This document shows positions 27,534 through 36,758 of a stretch of 64,000 nt of DNA, piece by piece. The notes beneath the pieces were generated by a model that did not search any database, was not told where the DNA came from, and saw only the letters and a program-made list of their open reading frames with translations. The translations under genes and the position numbers were made by a program. How positions within the stretch are numbered: position 1 is the stretch's first letter; each line of letters begins with the position of its first letter. Source of the stretch: Alphaproteobacteria bacterium (GTDB lineage Bacteria > Pseudomonadota > Alphaproteobacteria > UBA6615); assembly GCA_021774445.1 (NCBI GenBank), contig JAJFJA010000059.1, forward strand, positions 219,830-283,829. Reading direction: 5' to 3'.

Positions 27534-29003
27534 ATGTCGCAATCCCTGGCGGACCAGTCCCGGCCCGGCGCCGCACATCCTCGATCGGCCGCACGTCCTC
27601 GATCGAACGCGCTCGCCGCCGCTGGCGCGATCATCCTGGCCGGGCTGATCTTTTCCTGGGTCGCTGTCTACAACGGCTATCCGCTGGTTTTCCACGACAG
27701 TGCCGAATATATCCGCCTAGCGCTGGAATTTTCGACCCGTTGGAACGGCACGCCTTTCTACAGTGTCTTCATGGCCCCGTTCCATGCCACCGTGACCCTC
27801 TGGCCCGTCGTCTTCGCCCAAGGGATCATTATTGCTCATTTGATTTATTTGGTGATCCGCTGTGCCGCCGGCACGGTCGGCCCCGGCCGATTTGCCGTCA
27901 CCATCGTGGCGCTCGCCTTGTTTTCCAGTCTGCCCTGGTTCAGCGGCCAGCTCATGCCGGATCTGTTCACGCCCGTCGTCGTTCTCGGCATGGCCCTGCT
28001 CGGCTTCGCCGCGGCCCGGCTGGCGCGATGGGAGCGCGTCTATCTGTTGCTGCTCACCGCCGGCGCCATCTCGGTCCATCTCACCCACATCCCTCTCGCC
28101 CTTGGCCTGGCTCTGGTCATCCCGGCCCTGCATCTGCTCCTCGCCCGTGCCCGCATGCCGGCCCCGGGGAGTTGGGTCTTGGCCGTAATTCCAGCGGTCT
28201 TGGCAATTGCCGCGGTGCTCGCCCTCAACACCGTCGTTTACGGCCGGACCACCCTGTCACCTTACGGTTCGGTGATGCCGCTCGCCCGCTTTATCGCCGA
28301 TGGCCCGGCACGCACATATCTCCAGACCGCCTGCCCGCAAGCCGGTTACGCCTTGTGCGAAGTTGCCGACGAGTTGCCCGACGATGCCGATGTCTTCCTC
28401 TGGGGCGGCCATGATCTGGCCGCGGTGCAAGCCAACGACGGCAGCGTCATGGACAAGGTCGGCGGCTACCAGGTCGTCCACGAAGAGGCCGGCACGATCA
28501 TTCGCGCGACTCTGCAAGAGCATTTCCTTTGGCAGCTCGGCAGCGCCACGCGCAACGCCTTTCGCCAATTCGGCCGCTTCGCCACCGGCGACGGCCTCGG
28601 TGTCTATGCGGCCAAGCGTACTGTCTTAGGCGCCGAGGGTGCGGCCTATGCGGACCAGGTGCTGCAGCGCTATTTCCCTGGCGACTTCGCCGCCTATGAC
28701 GGCTCGAAGCAGCTTCTGGAAACCCTGCCCATCACCGCTGTCCGGCCGTTTCATTTGGTCGCCGGCCTGCTTGCCGCCGCGGCCGCGATCGCCATCGTCG
28801 GCCGCGCCCTGCGTCGCCGTCAGCCGCTCGAGGTGGCCTTGTTCGCGACGATCCTCCTGGCCTTGGTCGGCAACGCCGTGATCACCGGCAGTCTCGGCGC
28901 CGTCCATGACCGCTACCAGAGCCGGCTGATTTGGCTCGTCATGCTCTACGCTTTGGTGTTCTGGCCCATCCTCCGCCGGCGGCCTCAAGACGCCCCGCCC
29001 TGA
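27534..29003 (+). CDS. polytopic membrane protein, possible GT-C-type glycosyltransferase
   Basis: A 489-aa protein with about ten to eleven TM helices and a soluble loop (roughly residues 250-380) between the two membrane blocks. FHDSAEY just after the first helix resembles the acidic loop-1 motif of GT-C lipid-linked glycosyltransferases, and DRYQSRLIWLVMLYALVF near the end resembles their last helices. No named family recognised. Its 3' end overlaps the convergent enolase-like gene by 19 bp. Confidence 0.7.
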   Translation: MSQSLADQSRPGAAHPRSAARPRSNALAAAGAIILAGLIFSWVAVYNGYPLVFHDSAEYIRLALEFSTRWNGTPFYSVFMAPFHATVTLWPVVFAQGIIIAHLIYLVIRCAAGTVGPGRFAVTIVALALFSSLPWFSGQLMPDLFTPVVVLGMALLGFAAARLARWERVYLLLLTAGAISVHLTHIPLALGLALVIPALHLLLARARMPAPGSWVLAVIPAVLAIAAVLALNTVVYGRTTLSPYGSVMPLARFIADGPARTYLQTACPQAGYALCEVADELPDDADVFLWGGHDLAAVQANDGSVMDKVGGYQVVHEEAGTIIRATLQEHFLWQLGSATRNAFRQFGRFATGDGLGVYAAKRTVLGAEGAAYADQVLQRYFPGDFAAYDGSKQLLETLPITAVRPFHLVAGLLAAAAAIAIVGRALRRRQPLEVALFATILLALVGNAVITGSLGAVHDRYQSRLIWLVMLYALVFWPILRRRPQDAPP

Positions 29004-30298
29004 TCCGACGACCCGCCCTGGCGCAGCGCCGCGCCCCCCGCGAATCGGGCTTTTGGACCCAGCGCCTCGGCGATCCGCAACACCTCGTTCCATTTCGCCA
29101 TGCGTTCCGACCGGCTGAATGAGCCGACTTTGAACTGCGGCACCCCCCAGCCGACGGCAAGATGAGCGATCGTTACATCCTCGGTCTCCCCCGAGCGCGC
29201 CGAGACGATCCCGCCCATACCCACCGCTTGTGCGGCCTCCCAGGCCTGCCTCACCTCCATCAAGGTGCCGCGCTGGTTCGGTTTCAGCAGCACCGTGTTG
29301 GCCAGTCCCCGCGCCGCGGCATCGCGCACCCGGGCGCCATCGCTGACCAGCAGATCGTCACCCACGACCTGCATCCGCGTCCCGCACCGCGCCATCAGCA
29401 GGGCAAACCCCTCTGCATCGTCCTCCGCCAACGGATCTTCCAGCGACAGGATCGGATAGCGGTCGATCCACGCCATCAACAAGCCGACCATTTCGTCGCG
29501 GTCGATCTGCCGGCCCTCCAGCGCCAGCGCATAGCGGCCGTCGGCACCGAACTCCGACGCCGCGATATCGACCGCGATAGCCACCTGCTCCAGCGGCCGA
29601 TATCCCGCCGTCTCGATTGCTTGGCTGAGCGTCTCCAGCGCCTCTTCATTGCTCGCAAAGGCTGGCCAAAACCCACCCTCGTCTGCCACGCCGGCACGGG
29701 CGCCGCGCGCCGCCATCACCGTCCCCGCCACGCGGTAAATCTCCGCCGTCCAAGCCAATGCTTCGGCGAAACTCGCCGCCCCGGGGCAAACCACCATCAG
29801 ATCCTGAATGTCGATCCGCCGCCCGGCGTGGGCGCCGCCGCCGAAGATCTGGATCTCCGGCAGCGGGATCACGCTCGCGTCACCGCCGGCCAGCAAGGCG
29901 TATAGCGGCACGCCTTCATGGGCGGCCGCGGCATGCGCCGCCGCCATCGACACGGCAATGCAGGCATTGGCCCCTAGACGACTTTTGTTCTCCGTACCGT
30001 CGCGCTCGATCAGCAATCGATCCACCGCGTCGGGCGTCAACGCATCGGCGCCGGCCAGCACATCGGCGATGGCATCGTTCACATTCGCCACCGCCTGATT
30101 AACCCCGAACCCGCCAAACGCCGCCCCGCCGTCGCGCAGCTCTAGCGCTTCGTGCCGGCCGGTCGACGCCCCCGCCGGCGCCACCCCACGGCCCATGGCC
30201 CCCGACGCCAGGGTGACCTCGGCTTCCACCGTCGGCCGGCCGCGCGAATCCCACACCTGGCGCCCATACACACCCGTAATCAGGCTGCTCTTGCTCAT
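28985..30298 (-). CDS. atypical enolase (phosphopyruvate hydratase family) with a His-to-Ala change
   Basis: Enolase-superfamily protein of 437 aa aligned along its whole length with true enolases: WDSRGRPTVEAEV, GASTGRHEALELRDG, NKSRLGANACIAVS, GGGAHA (His157), VADEGGF (Glu207), AVDIAASEF (Asp244), LSLEDPLAEDD (Glu287), VVGDDLLVSD (Asp314), LLKPNQRGTL (Lys339) and FKVGSFSRSERMAKWN (Lys390). The metal ligands and catalytic Glu/Lys are kept, but the normally invariant SHRSGETED reads SARSGETED, removing the active-site His (yeast His373). It is therefore probably a paralogue with a shifted substrate. Its start overlaps the kinase stop in ATGA. Confidence 0.85.
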   Translation of the reverse strand: MSKSSLITGVYGRQVWDSRGRPTVEAEVTLASGAMGRGVAPAGASTGRHEALELRDGGAAFGGFGVNQAVANVNDAIADVLAGADALTPDAVDRLLIERDGTENKSRLGANACIAVSMAAAHAAAAHEGVPLYALLAGGDASVIPLPEIQIFGGGAHAGRRIDIQDLMVVCPGAASFAEALAWTAEIYRVAGTVMAARGARAGVADEGGFWPAFASNEEALETLSQAIETAGYRPLEQVAIAVDIAASEFGADGRYALALEGRQIDRDEMVGLLMAWIDRYPILSLEDPLAEDDAEGFALLMARCGTRMQVVGDDLLVSDGARVRDAAARGLANTVLLKPNQRGTLMEVRQAWEAAQAVGMGGIVSARSGETEDVTIAHLAVGWGVPQFKVGSFSRSERMAKWNEVLRIAEALGPKARFAGGAALRQGGSSDQGGAS

Positions 30299-31323
30299 CG
30301 GTTGTCCAATGCCTCTCTTAGGGCTGTACTCACGAGCGCCGGTTTTTCCACCGGCGTTGGCAACAATGACCGCGCCACCTGCCGCACCAGATCCCGGTCC
30401 GCCGCTGTGGTCAGATACTCAACCGGCGATTTGCCATCCACCCGGGCCAGCAAGAGCCCTGGCAGCAACCGCGCCGCCCGACGTTCCAGCGCCGCCCGCG
30501 GCTCCCAGTCCACCCAGTCCAGATAACCCGCCAGCAGCCGGTCATAGGCCCCCAGATAAGCGGCCGTCGCCGCCGGCCGGTGCACACATTTCAGCAGCAG
30601 ATGGTTCAGGCAGAAGGCCAGGTCGAAGGCCGGATCGCCGTACCAGGCGCATTCTGCATCGAGCAACACCGGCCCTTCCGGACCCATCAGGATGTTCTTG
30701 GGACTGACATCGCCATGCACCAGCGCCTTGTGAGTGGCCGCTGTCTCCGTCGCCAAGGCCGTCAGGGCCGCAGCCAGGTCCGGGTGCCGCCGCGCCGTCT
30801 CCAGCAGATAGGGTTCCAGGCGGATCGGGTAGAAAATATCGTCGCTATCGAACGCCGCCGCAATATCGTCGCGGCCGGCGGTGCGTCCATGAATCTCCCC
30901 CAGTCGCGATCCCACCGCGGCGGCGAACCCGGCATCGCAATCGCCATCGAGCAGCGCGTCCTTCCACAGCCGGTGGTCGGCCGGCGGCAGATAGGCCATC
31001 GCCAGCACCCCGGCCTCTGGATCATGTCCCAACAAGGCCGGCGCCGCCCCGGCATGGATCTCGCCCACGGTTTGCAGCCACCGCGCTTCATAACGGCTGC
31101 GCGCCACCGGCGCTTCCCACAGCGCCGCTACTTTGAGCCGCGCCCGGGCCCGCTTCACGCAATAGGATTTGCCGCCCCAGTCGACCCGCCAAATATCCGA
31201 GGACACGCCGCCGGTCAGCGGCGTGAACACCGGCGCCGCTCCGGGCACGGCCAAGCCCATACCCTCGAGGGCACGCCGAACCGACGCCGGGCCTGCCGCC
31301 GCGCCATTTTCCGGTTCCGTCAT
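30295..31323 (-). CDS. aminoglycoside-phosphotransferase-fold small-molecule kinase
   Basis: APH/choline-kinase-fold enzyme of about 342 aa: FTPLTGGVSSDIWRV (P-loop equivalent), YCVKRARARLKV (ATP Lys), and the catalytic HGDVSPKNILMG with metal site VLLDAECAWYGDPAFDLAF. The substrate is unknown, but the gene is translationally coupled to the atypical enolase downstream, so it may make that enzyme's phosphorylated substrate. The start at 31323 (MTEPENGAAA) is preferred; the longer track ORF runs into the divergent promoter region. Confidence 0.85.
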   Translation of the reverse strand: MTEPENGAAAGPASVRRALEGMGLAVPGAAPVFTPLTGGVSSDIWRVDWGGKSYCVKRARARLKVAALWEAPVARSRYEARWLQTVGEIHAGAAPALLGHDPEAGVLAMAYLPPADHRLWKDALLDGDCDAGFAAAVGSRLGEIHGRTAGRDDIAAAFDSDDIFYPIRLEPYLLETARRHPDLAAALTALATETAATHKALVHGDVSPKNILMGPEGPVLLDAECAWYGDPAFDLAFCLNHLLLKCVHRPAATAAYLGAYDRLLAGYLDWVDWEPRAALERRAARLLPGLLLARVDGKSPVEYLTTAADRDLVRQVARSLLPTPVEKPALVSTALREALDNR

Positions 31324-31449
31324 CCCGCCATGTCTTTCACCGGCCGCCATAATCAGTATGTTAGGGCCTCGACGTTCGGCACGCATCATAACCAACAAGC
31401 GACCCCGGTCACGTCGATTAGTCCCAATCCGGCGAGGAGCGTTACAGTC

Positions 31450-32202
31450 ATGAACCAGATCGATCTCACCGGCCGTTGCGCCGCGGTCACCGGCGGGGCC
31501 CAGGGGATTGGCCGCGCCGTGGCGGAGCGTTTCCTGGCCTCCGGCGCCGCCGTCGCCCTGTGGGACCACGACAGCGATTTGGCCGCGCAAACCGCCGAGC
31601 AACTCTCATCCCAAGGCACGGCCATCGCCTTGCCTTGCGACGTCGCCGATCTCGCCACTGTCGAGGCTGCTGCCACCGCCACCGTCGAGCGCCTGGGATG
31701 TATCGATATCCTGATCAACAATGCCGGCATCGCCGGCCCCTCGGCAAAATTATGGGAGTACGATCCCGCCGATTGGCAATCCGTAATCGCGATCGACCTC
31801 ACCGGGGTCTTCAACTGTTGCCGCGCCGTCGTTCCCGGGATGATCGAGCGCAACTACGGCCGCATCGTCAATGTGGCCTCGATCGCCGGCAAGGAAGGCA
31901 ATCCCAACGCCGCGCCCTATAGCGCCGCCAAGGCCGGCGTCATTGCCCTCACCAAATCCCTTGCCAAGGAAGTCGCCCAGCACGACATCGCCGTCAATTG
32001 CATCACCCCCGCCGCCGCCGCCACCCGCATCTTCGATCAGATCTCCCAAGCGCACATCGACTACATGTTGGAACGCATCCCCCGCGGCCGTTTTCTCAAG
32101 GTCGAGGAGGCCGCCGCCATGGTGGCCTGGATGGTGTCGGAGGAAAACGCCTTCACCACCGGCGCCGTCTTCGATCTCAGCGGCGGCCGCGCCACCTATT
32201 GA
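31450..32202 (+). CDS. SDR dehydrogenase, 2-keto-3-deoxy sugar acid dehydrogenase-like
   Basis: NAD(P)-dependent SDR of 250 aa: TGGAQGIGRAVAERFL, ILINNAGIAGP, and the catalytic VASIAGKEGNPNAAPYSAAK. The C-terminal run IPRGRFLKVEEAAAMVAWM and FTTGAVFDLSGGRATY is, from memory, the pattern of 2-keto-3-deoxy-L-rhamnonate/fuconate dehydrogenases. The start at 31450 follows GGCGAGGAGCG; the ORF extension back to 30580 is a shadow of the kinase. Followed 41 bp later by a sugar-acid dehydratase, which fits. Confidence 0.88.
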   Translation: MNQIDLTGRCAAVTGGAQGIGRAVAERFLASGAAVALWDHDSDLAAQTAEQLSSQGTAIALPCDVADLATVEAAATATVERLGCIDILINNAGIAGPSAKLWEYDPADWQSVIAIDLTGVFNCCRAVVPGMIERNYGRIVNVASIAGKEGNPNAAPYSAAKAGVIALTKSLAKEVAQHDIAVNCITPAAAATRIFDQISQAHIDYMLERIPRGRFLKVEEAAAMVAWMVSEENAFTTGAVFDLSGGRATY

Positions 32203-32243
32203 GCCGTCCCCGACCCAAAACCCCAATCTCAGGAAAGACGGCA

Positions 32244-33974
32244 ATGACCGCCCGCAAGAAACCCGAAGACCTGCGCAGCTTCCGCTGGTACGGACCCGAC
32301 GACTTAAGGTCATCCACCCACCGCTCCCGTACCAAGCAGATGGGCTACGCCCAGGAGGAGTTTCAGGGCCGGCCGGTGATCGCCATCATCAATACCTGGA
32401 ACGACCTCAACAGCTGTCACACCCACTTCCCCGAGCGCGTCACCGACATCAAGCGCGGCATCACCCAGGCCGGCGGCTTCGCCGTTGAGTTGCCGGCGAT
32501 GTCCCTGGGCGAAGTGCTGATGAAGCCCTCCACCATGCTGTACCGCAACTTCCTGGCTATGGAAGTCGAGGAGTTGCTGCGCAGCAACCCGGTCGACGGC
32601 GTCGTCTTGCTCGCCGGCTGCGATAAGACCACCCCCGGGGTGCTGATGGGGGCCATCAGCATGAATCTGCCGGCGATCTTCGTCCCCGCCGGCCCGATGC
32701 TGCGCGGCAATTGGCGCGGCCAGACCCTTGGCAGCGGCACCGACGTTTGGCGTTATTGGGCCGACCGCCGCGCCGGCAAACTCGACCAGGCCGGCTGGTT
32801 CGAGATCGAGGCGGGCATCGCCCGCTCCGCCGGCACCTGCATGACCATGGGCACCGCGGCCACCATGATGTCCCTGACCGAAGCCCTCGGCCTGAGCCTG
32901 CCCGGCGCCTCGGCGATCCCCGCGGTGGACTCCAACCATCGGCGCATGGCCTCCGCCTCCGGTCGCCGCATCGTCAACTTGGTTTGGCAAGACCGGCGAC
33001 CCACCGATTTCCTCACCCCTGCCGCCTTCGACAATGCCATCACTGTGGACATGGCCGTCGGCGGGTCGACCAACGCCATCATTCATCTGGTCGCCTTGGC
33101 CCGCCGTGCCGGCATTCCCCTCGACCTCGAGCATTTCGACCGCATCTCCAAGACCGTGCCCCTCCTGGCCAATATCCGTCCCTCCGGCGCCTACTTGATG
33201 GAGGATTTCTACTATGCCGGCGGCCTGCCGGCGCTCATGGCCCAACTGCGCGACCATCTCGACCTGTCCGCGCCGACCGTCTCCGGCGCCAGCCTCGGCG
33301 AGAACATCGCCGGCGCCGAGGTTTATAATGACGACGTCATTCGCTCGATCACCAACCCGGTGAAACAGACCGGCGGTACCGCCATCCTCCGCGGCAATCT
33401 CGCCCCCGACGGCTGTGTCATCAAACAAACCGCCGTCGAGGATCACTTGCTGCGCCATCGCGGGCCCGCCGTGGTGTTCGTCAGCATGGCCGACCTCAAG
33501 GCCCGCATCGATGACGACGACTTGCCGGTCACCCCCGACTCCGTATTAGTGCTGCAGAACGCCGGACCGGTCGGCGCCCCCGGCATGCCCGAATGGGGCC
33601 AGCTACCCCTGCCCAAGAAACTGCTCCAGCAAGGCGTGCGCGACATGGTGCGCATTTCCGACGCCCGCATGAGCGGCACCAGTTACGGCGCCTGCGTCCT
33701 CCATGTCTCGCCGGAGGCGGCCATCGGCGGCCCCTTGGCTCTGGTCCGCGACGGCGACATGATCGAGCTGGACATTCCTGGTCGCCGACTTGAGCTGCTT
33801 GTCGACGCCGCCGAGCTGGCGCGACGGCGCGAGGCCTGGCAACAGGCCGCCATGGCCCAGCAACGCGGCTACGCCCGGCTCTATGTGGAGCACGTCAACC
33901 AGGCCCACGAAGGCTGCGATTTCGACTTCCTCGCCGGCGCGCCCGGCAGCACCCCCGAGCCGGTGATCTTCTAG
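32244..33974 (+). CDS. IlvD/Edd family dehydratase, L-arabinonate dehydratase-like
   Basis: Fe-S dehydratase of 576 aa converting aldonic acids to 2-keto-3-deoxy acids. The three cluster cysteines are in NSCHTHF, LAGCDKTTPG and AGTCMTMGTA, the [2Fe-2S] pattern of pentonate/hexonate dehydratases. KPEDLRSFRWYGPDDLRS and MLRGNWRGQTLGSGTDVW are closest to L-arabinonate dehydratases. AGGAAAGACGGCA before the ATG is a good ribosome-binding site. With the upstream SDR it forms a likely sugar-acid catabolic operon; exact substrate unassigned. Confidence 0.9.
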   Translation: MTARKKPEDLRSFRWYGPDDLRSSTHRSRTKQMGYAQEEFQGRPVIAIINTWNDLNSCHTHFPERVTDIKRGITQAGGFAVELPAMSLGEVLMKPSTMLYRNFLAMEVEELLRSNPVDGVVLLAGCDKTTPGVLMGAISMNLPAIFVPAGPMLRGNWRGQTLGSGTDVWRYWADRRAGKLDQAGWFEIEAGIARSAGTCMTMGTAATMMSLTEALGLSLPGASAIPAVDSNHRRMASASGRRIVNLVWQDRRPTDFLTPAAFDNAITVDMAVGGSTNAIIHLVALARRAGIPLDLEHFDRISKTVPLLANIRPSGAYLMEDFYYAGGLPALMAQLRDHLDLSAPTVSGASLGENIAGAEVYNDDVIRSITNPVKQTGGTAILRGNLAPDGCVIKQTAVEDHLLRHRGPAVVFVSMADLKARIDDDDLPVTPDSVLVLQNAGPVGAPGMPEWGQLPLPKKLLQQGVRDMVRISDARMSGTSYGACVLHVSPEAAIGGPLALVRDGDMIELDIPGRRLELLVDAAELARRREAWQQAAMAQQRGYARLYVEHVNQAHEGCDFDFLAGAPGSTPEPVIF

Positions 33975-34021
33975 ACCGGTCCACCGCACTCAGTTCGGTC
34001 GTATCCCGCACCGTCTAGGGG

Positions 34022-35044
34022 TCAACCCTCATACAGGTCCGGCATTTCCATCGGCGATACCGTCGCCACCTGGCCGGTCTCGAGCGACTCCAGGCACGCC
34101 GCGGCGACATTCAGCGAAGCCACGCCGTCCCAGACGCTCGGCCCGGTTGCGCGGCCGTCCCGCAGCGACTGGGTCCAGGCTTGCATCTCCAACACATAAG
34201 CCACGTCGAACCGCTCCAGCCAATCCGGCTCCACCGCCCGGCCCGCTTGGCCGTTGCCGCGCACCATGGGGCTCCCCAGCGATTGCGTTCGCCCCATGCC
34301 GGTATCGCCGGTGATCTCCACCACCACTTCATAACCGTAGCCCGACTCCATATTGGCCACGATGTTGCCGATCGACCCCTTTCTGAACCACAGTTGCAGT
34401 TGCACTAGCCTGGAGCTGTCCGGCATGTCGGGTTGCGACGGTACCGACTGGGCCATCACCTGGCTTATCTCGTCCGCCATCAGCCAGCGCGCCGAGTGAA
34501 TGTCGTGCACCGCCGAATTGACGACTATGCTCGCCTGATCGCGCGGCGGCACCAGCGCGAGGTTGTTATGCATGCCGCGAAAATAGAGCGGTCGGCCAAG
34601 GGCGCCATCGTCCAGGAGTTTCTTCAGCGCCACATGTTGCGGATCGTACTCCCGCATGAACCCAAGCTGCACCAGGCGCCGGCCACCGGACACTTCCGCC
34701 GCCATGACCTCCTGTGTCCCCGCGAGCGTGGTCGCCAGCGGTTTCTCGCACAGCACTGGTTTGCCGGCCGCGATACAGGCCTTCGCCAGCGCCGCATGGG
34801 TCGCGTCCGGCGACGCGATCACCACCGCCTCGACCGTCGGATCGTCGATCAACGCCACGCCGTCATCGAACAGCCGCGCGGTCACGCCACAATCCGCCGC
34901 GATTTCGGCCGCCCGCGCCTGATCCAAATCCATAAGCGCCACCAGCTTCGCGCCAACCGCCTGGCGCGCTAAATTGCGGGCATGGCGCCCCCCCATACCC
35001 CCCACACCGATCACCCCGACCCCGACGTCCCGCCGCTCGCTCAT
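34022..35044 (-). CDS. Gfo/Idh/MocA family oxidoreductase
   Basis: NAD(P)-dependent sugar or inositol dehydrogenase-like protein of about 340 aa. Rossmann motif GVGVIGVGGMGGRHARNL, the hallmark CEKPLA, and NSAVHDIHSARWL containing the catalytic Asp/His region similar to myo-inositol 2-dehydrogenases. The start at 35044 (MSERRDVGVG) matches family N-termini. Convergent with the dehydratase gene and plausibly part of the same carbohydrate neighbourhood. Confidence 0.9.
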   Translation of the reverse strand: MSERRDVGVGVIGVGGMGGRHARNLARQAVGAKLVALMDLDQARAAEIAADCGVTARLFDDGVALIDDPTVEAVVIASPDATHAALAKACIAAGKPVLCEKPLATTLAGTQEVMAAEVSGGRRLVQLGFMREYDPQHVALKKLLDDGALGRPLYFRGMHNNLALVPPRDQASIVVNSAVHDIHSARWLMADEISQVMAQSVPSQPDMPDSSRLVQLQLWFRKGSIGNIVANMESGYGYEVVVEITGDTGMGRTQSLGSPMVRGNGQAGRAVEPDWLERFDVAYVLEMQAWTQSLRDGRATGPSVWDGVASLNVAAACLESLETGQVATVSPMEMPDLYEG

Positions 35045-35159
35045 TCTTGTAGCTCCATCACGACCATCCGTTTGCCGATCTCGGTCCCGGACTCTGGCAC
35101 CGTTGCGGCCCACCGCCAAGTGCATCGATCGCAGAAACTACTTCGCTGTTCGCCCGCGA

Positions 35160-36758
35160 ATGGCTATGAGAGCATGGACCACACCTAGTCTCGCGCTGTT
35201 ATCGGAGGGCCGCATCGCTGCCCAGCAGACCCAGTCCGGCAAAGTGACGCCCGCCCGTCGGCTGCTGGCCGAGGCCCTGCGCTATGATGAAGCCGCCCAA
35301 GGCCCACCGCCGGCCGCCGCCGAGAGCGTGGCGATGACCCGTGCCCGGGCGGCGCCGGCATCCGGCGACAAAACCCGGTCCCTCGAACAGAAGATTGTCG
35401 TCCGTGCCGAAACCCTCGCCGACGGGCGCCTACGTGACGAGATCGCCCGCATGTGGTCGGCCCTGCGCGCCATCGCCATCGTCGCGGTTGTCATTGCCGC
35501 CATCGTCGGCGCCGCCACGGCCCGCACCGTCATGGCCGGTGCCGCCACCGGCAGCGTCGACGGCACCACCGTCAATTTCTACTGGGCGCTGGCCAGCCTG
35601 CTCGGCCTGCATGTTTTGGCGTTCCTGGTCTGGCTTGGTCTGATCATCGCCATGCCGGGCAGCACCCAGGGCGGCTTGCTGGGCGCCTTGATCTTTTGGC
35701 TATGGCGGCAGTTCGCCGGCCACATCGCCACCGGGCGGGAACGCGCCGCGGCGGCGGCGGCGATGGTCACCGTTTGGGGACAGGGTCGCCCGGGCCGCTG
35801 GTTGATCTCCATGCTCAGTCACGGCATTTGGACCGGTTACCTGGTCGGCGCGTTGTTGATGACCTTCGCCCTGCTCAGCGCCCAGCGTTTCAATTTCGTC
35901 TGGGAGACCACGATTCTCGATGCCGGCGCCTATGTCGCCTTGACCGCCGCGCTCGCCGCCTTGCCGGCACTACTCGGCCTCGCCATGCCGAACCGCGCCG
36001 CGGTCCTCGCCGCCGAATGGCCCGGCCCCGTCGCCGCCGGCAATGAGGGCCTGTGGTCGACTTTGTTGATCGCCGCCATCCTGCTTTATGGCGTCTTGCC
36101 CCGCCTGCTGGCCGTCGTGACCTGCTTTGTCCTGGCCCGCCGGGCCGCGTCCGCCACCCCTCTCGACCTCAGTCGGCCCGGCTTCGCGCGCCTGGTGCCG
36201 CTGCTCTCTCCCACGGTGACAGTCACCAAGATCGTCGACCCTGCCGCGTCCGCTCCGGTCCCCCCGGCGGCCGCGCCGAATCTCCACCAGCCGCCGTCAC
36301 CGCCGACAGCCGGCCCGGTCTATGTGCTGGGTTGGGAGATCGACGCGCCGGAATCCGGTTGGCCACCGGGCACCGGGGCCGAACATCTGCACGATCTCGG
36401 GCTGGTCGATGGCCGCGATGACCTCGCCCGCGCCATCGCCGCGCTCCGCCAAGCGGCGCCGACACCGGCCCGCGTCGTCGTTGTCGTCGCCCTGCCGCAG
36501 ACCCCGGACCACGGCACCACCAAAACCCTGCAGGAACTGCGCGAGGCGAGTAACGACCGGCTCTTCATTCTGTTTAGCGGCGAGGCGACGTTGCGGCGGC
36601 GCATCGGCGCGAGCGACGCCGAAATCCGCATCGCCGACTGGGTCAGCGCCGCTGCGCGCGCCGGCATCTTGCCGGCGCAAATGGTCGCCATCGACTTGGA
36701 TACTCCGGACGCCGCCGCCGCCGCACGTCTGGCGCGCCTCGTCGGCCGGTCCCCATGA
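35160..36758 (+). CDS. DUF2868 membrane protein, partner of the DUF3482 GTPase
   Basis: Inner-membrane protein of about 532 aa. An N-terminal cytoplasmic region (LAEALRYDEAAQ, then basic) precedes four to six TM helices (RAIAIVAVVIAAIVGAATA, LGLHVLAFLVWLGLIIAM, GYLVGALLMTFALL). A soluble C-terminal Rossmann-like part contains YVLGWEIDAPESGWPPG and ARVVVVVALPQTPDHGT. This matches DUF2868, almost always found directly before a DUF3482 GTPase, as here with an ATGA overlap. Function unknown; start chosen at the first of two close ATGs. Confidence 0.82.
   Translation: MAMRAWTTPSLALLSEGRIAAQQTQSGKVTPARRLLAEALRYDEAAQGPPPAAAESVAMTRARAAPASGDKTRSLEQKIVVRAETLADGRLRDEIARMWSALRAIAIVAVVIAAIVGAATARTVMAGAATGSVDGTTVNFYWALASLLGLHVLAFLVWLGLIIAMPGSTQGGLLGALIFWLWRQFAGHIATGRERAAAAAAMVTVWGQGRPGRWLISMLSHGIWTGYLVGALLMTFALLSAQRFNFVWETTILDAGAYVALTAALAALPALLGLAMPNRAAVLAAEWPGPVAAGNEGLWSTLLIAAILLYGVLPRLLAVVTCFVLARRAASATPLDLSRPGFARLVPLLSPTVTVTKIVDPAASAPVPPAAAPNLHQPPSPPTAGPVYVLGWEIDAPESGWPPGTGAEHLHDLGLVDGRDDLARAIAALRQAAPTPARVVVVVALPQTPDHGTTKTLQELREASNDRLFILFSGEATLRRRIGASDAEIRIADWVSAAARAGILPAQMVAIDLDTPDAAAAARLARLVGRSP

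Noticed and set aside
27323-27634. 103-aa minus-strand ORF between the lyase and the membrane protein
   Set aside because: Overlaps the membrane-protein start, no family features; more likely promoter region.
30580-31449. N-terminal extension of the 540-aa SDR ORF
   Set aside because: It is antisense to the kinase; the true SDR start is at 31450 after a good Shine-Dalgarno.
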